A program made the position numbers and the translations under genes. Below the pieces are notes generated by a model that ran no database searches, was not told the origin of the DNA, and saw only the letters and a program-made list of their open reading frames with translations. Shown one piece after another: positions 5,358 through 5,673 of a stretch of 5,673 nt of DNA. Origin of the DNA: Gemmatimonadota bacterium (GTDB taxonomy: Bacteria > Gemmatimonadota > Gemmatimonadetes > Gemmatimonadales > GWC2-71-9). The first letter of the stretch is position 1. Each line of letters begins with the position of its first letter. The DNA lies in NCBI GenBank assembly GCA_003221075.1, contig QHUF01000180.1, positions 1-5,673 of the forward strand, written 5' to 3'.

Positions 5358-5673
5358 TCAAGCGCCTGGTGGGCGATGTTCGCTGGACGAACCGGCCTGT
5401 TCAACTCGGTTTCGGCCTAATTCCTTGGCGCGATAGAGCGCCGCATCGGCGGCGACCGGCAGATTCTTCACATCCCGCACCAGGTCGGGACACGACGCAA
5501 TGCCGCACGAGGTCGTCAACGGATAGACCGAGCCACTCCACGTCAGCGGCTTCTCAGCCACCGAACGCCGAATGCGCTCCGCCACTTCCATCCCCTCACG
5601 CAGTCCGGTGCGGGGCAACCAGACCGCGAATTCTTCGCCGCCGATGCGCGCCACGAGATCGCCGTCGCGCACC
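5358..5673 (-). CDS. GGDEF-domain diguanylate cyclase, C-terminal fragment
   Basis: Only the last 104 or so residues lie in the window; the gene runs off the right edge and its sensor or membrane part is not visible. The GTG at 5672-5670 is an internal Val codon. The active-site loop is RIGGEEF, with GGEEF at bases 5628-5642, an accepted variant of GGDEF. The RxxD inhibitory site (RDGD) sits the standard five residues before it, so product feedback inhibition by c-di-GMP should be intact. The family end motif ADAALYRAKELGRNRV is present, followed by a short polar tail (EQAGSSSEHRPPGA). The enzyme would make c-di-GMP from two GTP in the cytoplasm. It is transcribed toward the repressor gene but is separated from it by a probable terminator and a strong promoter, so an operon link is unlikely. 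Confidence 0.93.
   Translation of the reverse strand, partial: VRDGDLVARIGGEEFAVWLPRTGLREGMEVAERIRRSVAEKPLTWSGSVYPLTTSCGIASCPDLVRDVKNLPVAADAALYRAKELGRNRVEQAGSSSEHRPPGA

Noticed and set aside
1..5673. tRNA, rRNA, CRISPR, insertion sequence or phage attachment features
   Set aside because: I saw no cloverleaf-like segments, spaced direct repeats, transposase motifs or terminal inverted repeats anywhere in the window.

Overview
The window is GC-rich bacterial chromosome with five protein genes and almost no free space. Two genes are cut by the window edges. The combination of a BlaI-type repressor, an M56 (BlaR1-like) metallopeptidase fused to a TonB C-terminal domain, and the high GC content suggests a Gram-negative environmental phylum. 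Gemmatimonadota is my first guess and Acidobacteriota or a similar group the alternative. This is inferred from gene style only; there is no rRNA or other marker gene here.

Layout, left to right. (1) Bases 2-2107, plus strand: the C-terminal four fifths of pyruvate, phosphate dikinase, with the catalytic His and Cys both intact. (2) Bases 2108-2824, minus strand: a five-helix Yip1-family membrane protein. Its stop codon abuts the dikinase stop with no base between them. (3) Bases 2825-2927: a short intergenic region with three tandem copies of a heptamer, a perfect 10-bp hairpin and a promoter-like -10 element. (4) Bases 2928-4889, minus strand: the M56 metallopeptidase with a TonB_C domain and a roughly 220-residue C-terminal extension. 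(5) Bases 4886-5260, minus strand: the BlaI/MecI-type repressor, overlapping the peptidase gene by 4 bases (GTGA). (6) Bases 5261-5357: a compact control region with a near-consensus sigma-70 promoter, two related dyad operators and a terminator. (7) Bases 5358-5673, minus strand: the C-terminal end of a GGDEF diguanylate cyclase.

The functional core is the repressor-protease operon. By analogy with staphylococcal BlaI/BlaR1, the repressor probably shuts off its own promoter through the two dyads centred 43 bp apart. The membrane protease would relieve repression when its periplasmic part receives a signal. The periplasmic part here is not a penicillin-binding domain but TonB_C plus what looks like a diverged two-copy module, so the inducer is unlikely to be a beta-lactam sensed in the classical way. 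The last membrane segment of the protease also ends in a lipobox-like Cys, which raises the possibility that the sensor half is released as a lipoprotein. The dikinase (carbon metabolism) and the cyclase (c-di-GMP signalling) look like unrelated flanking genes. I saw no tRNA, rRNA, CRISPR array, insertion sequence or attachment site, and no gene-free stretch is longer than about 105 bases.
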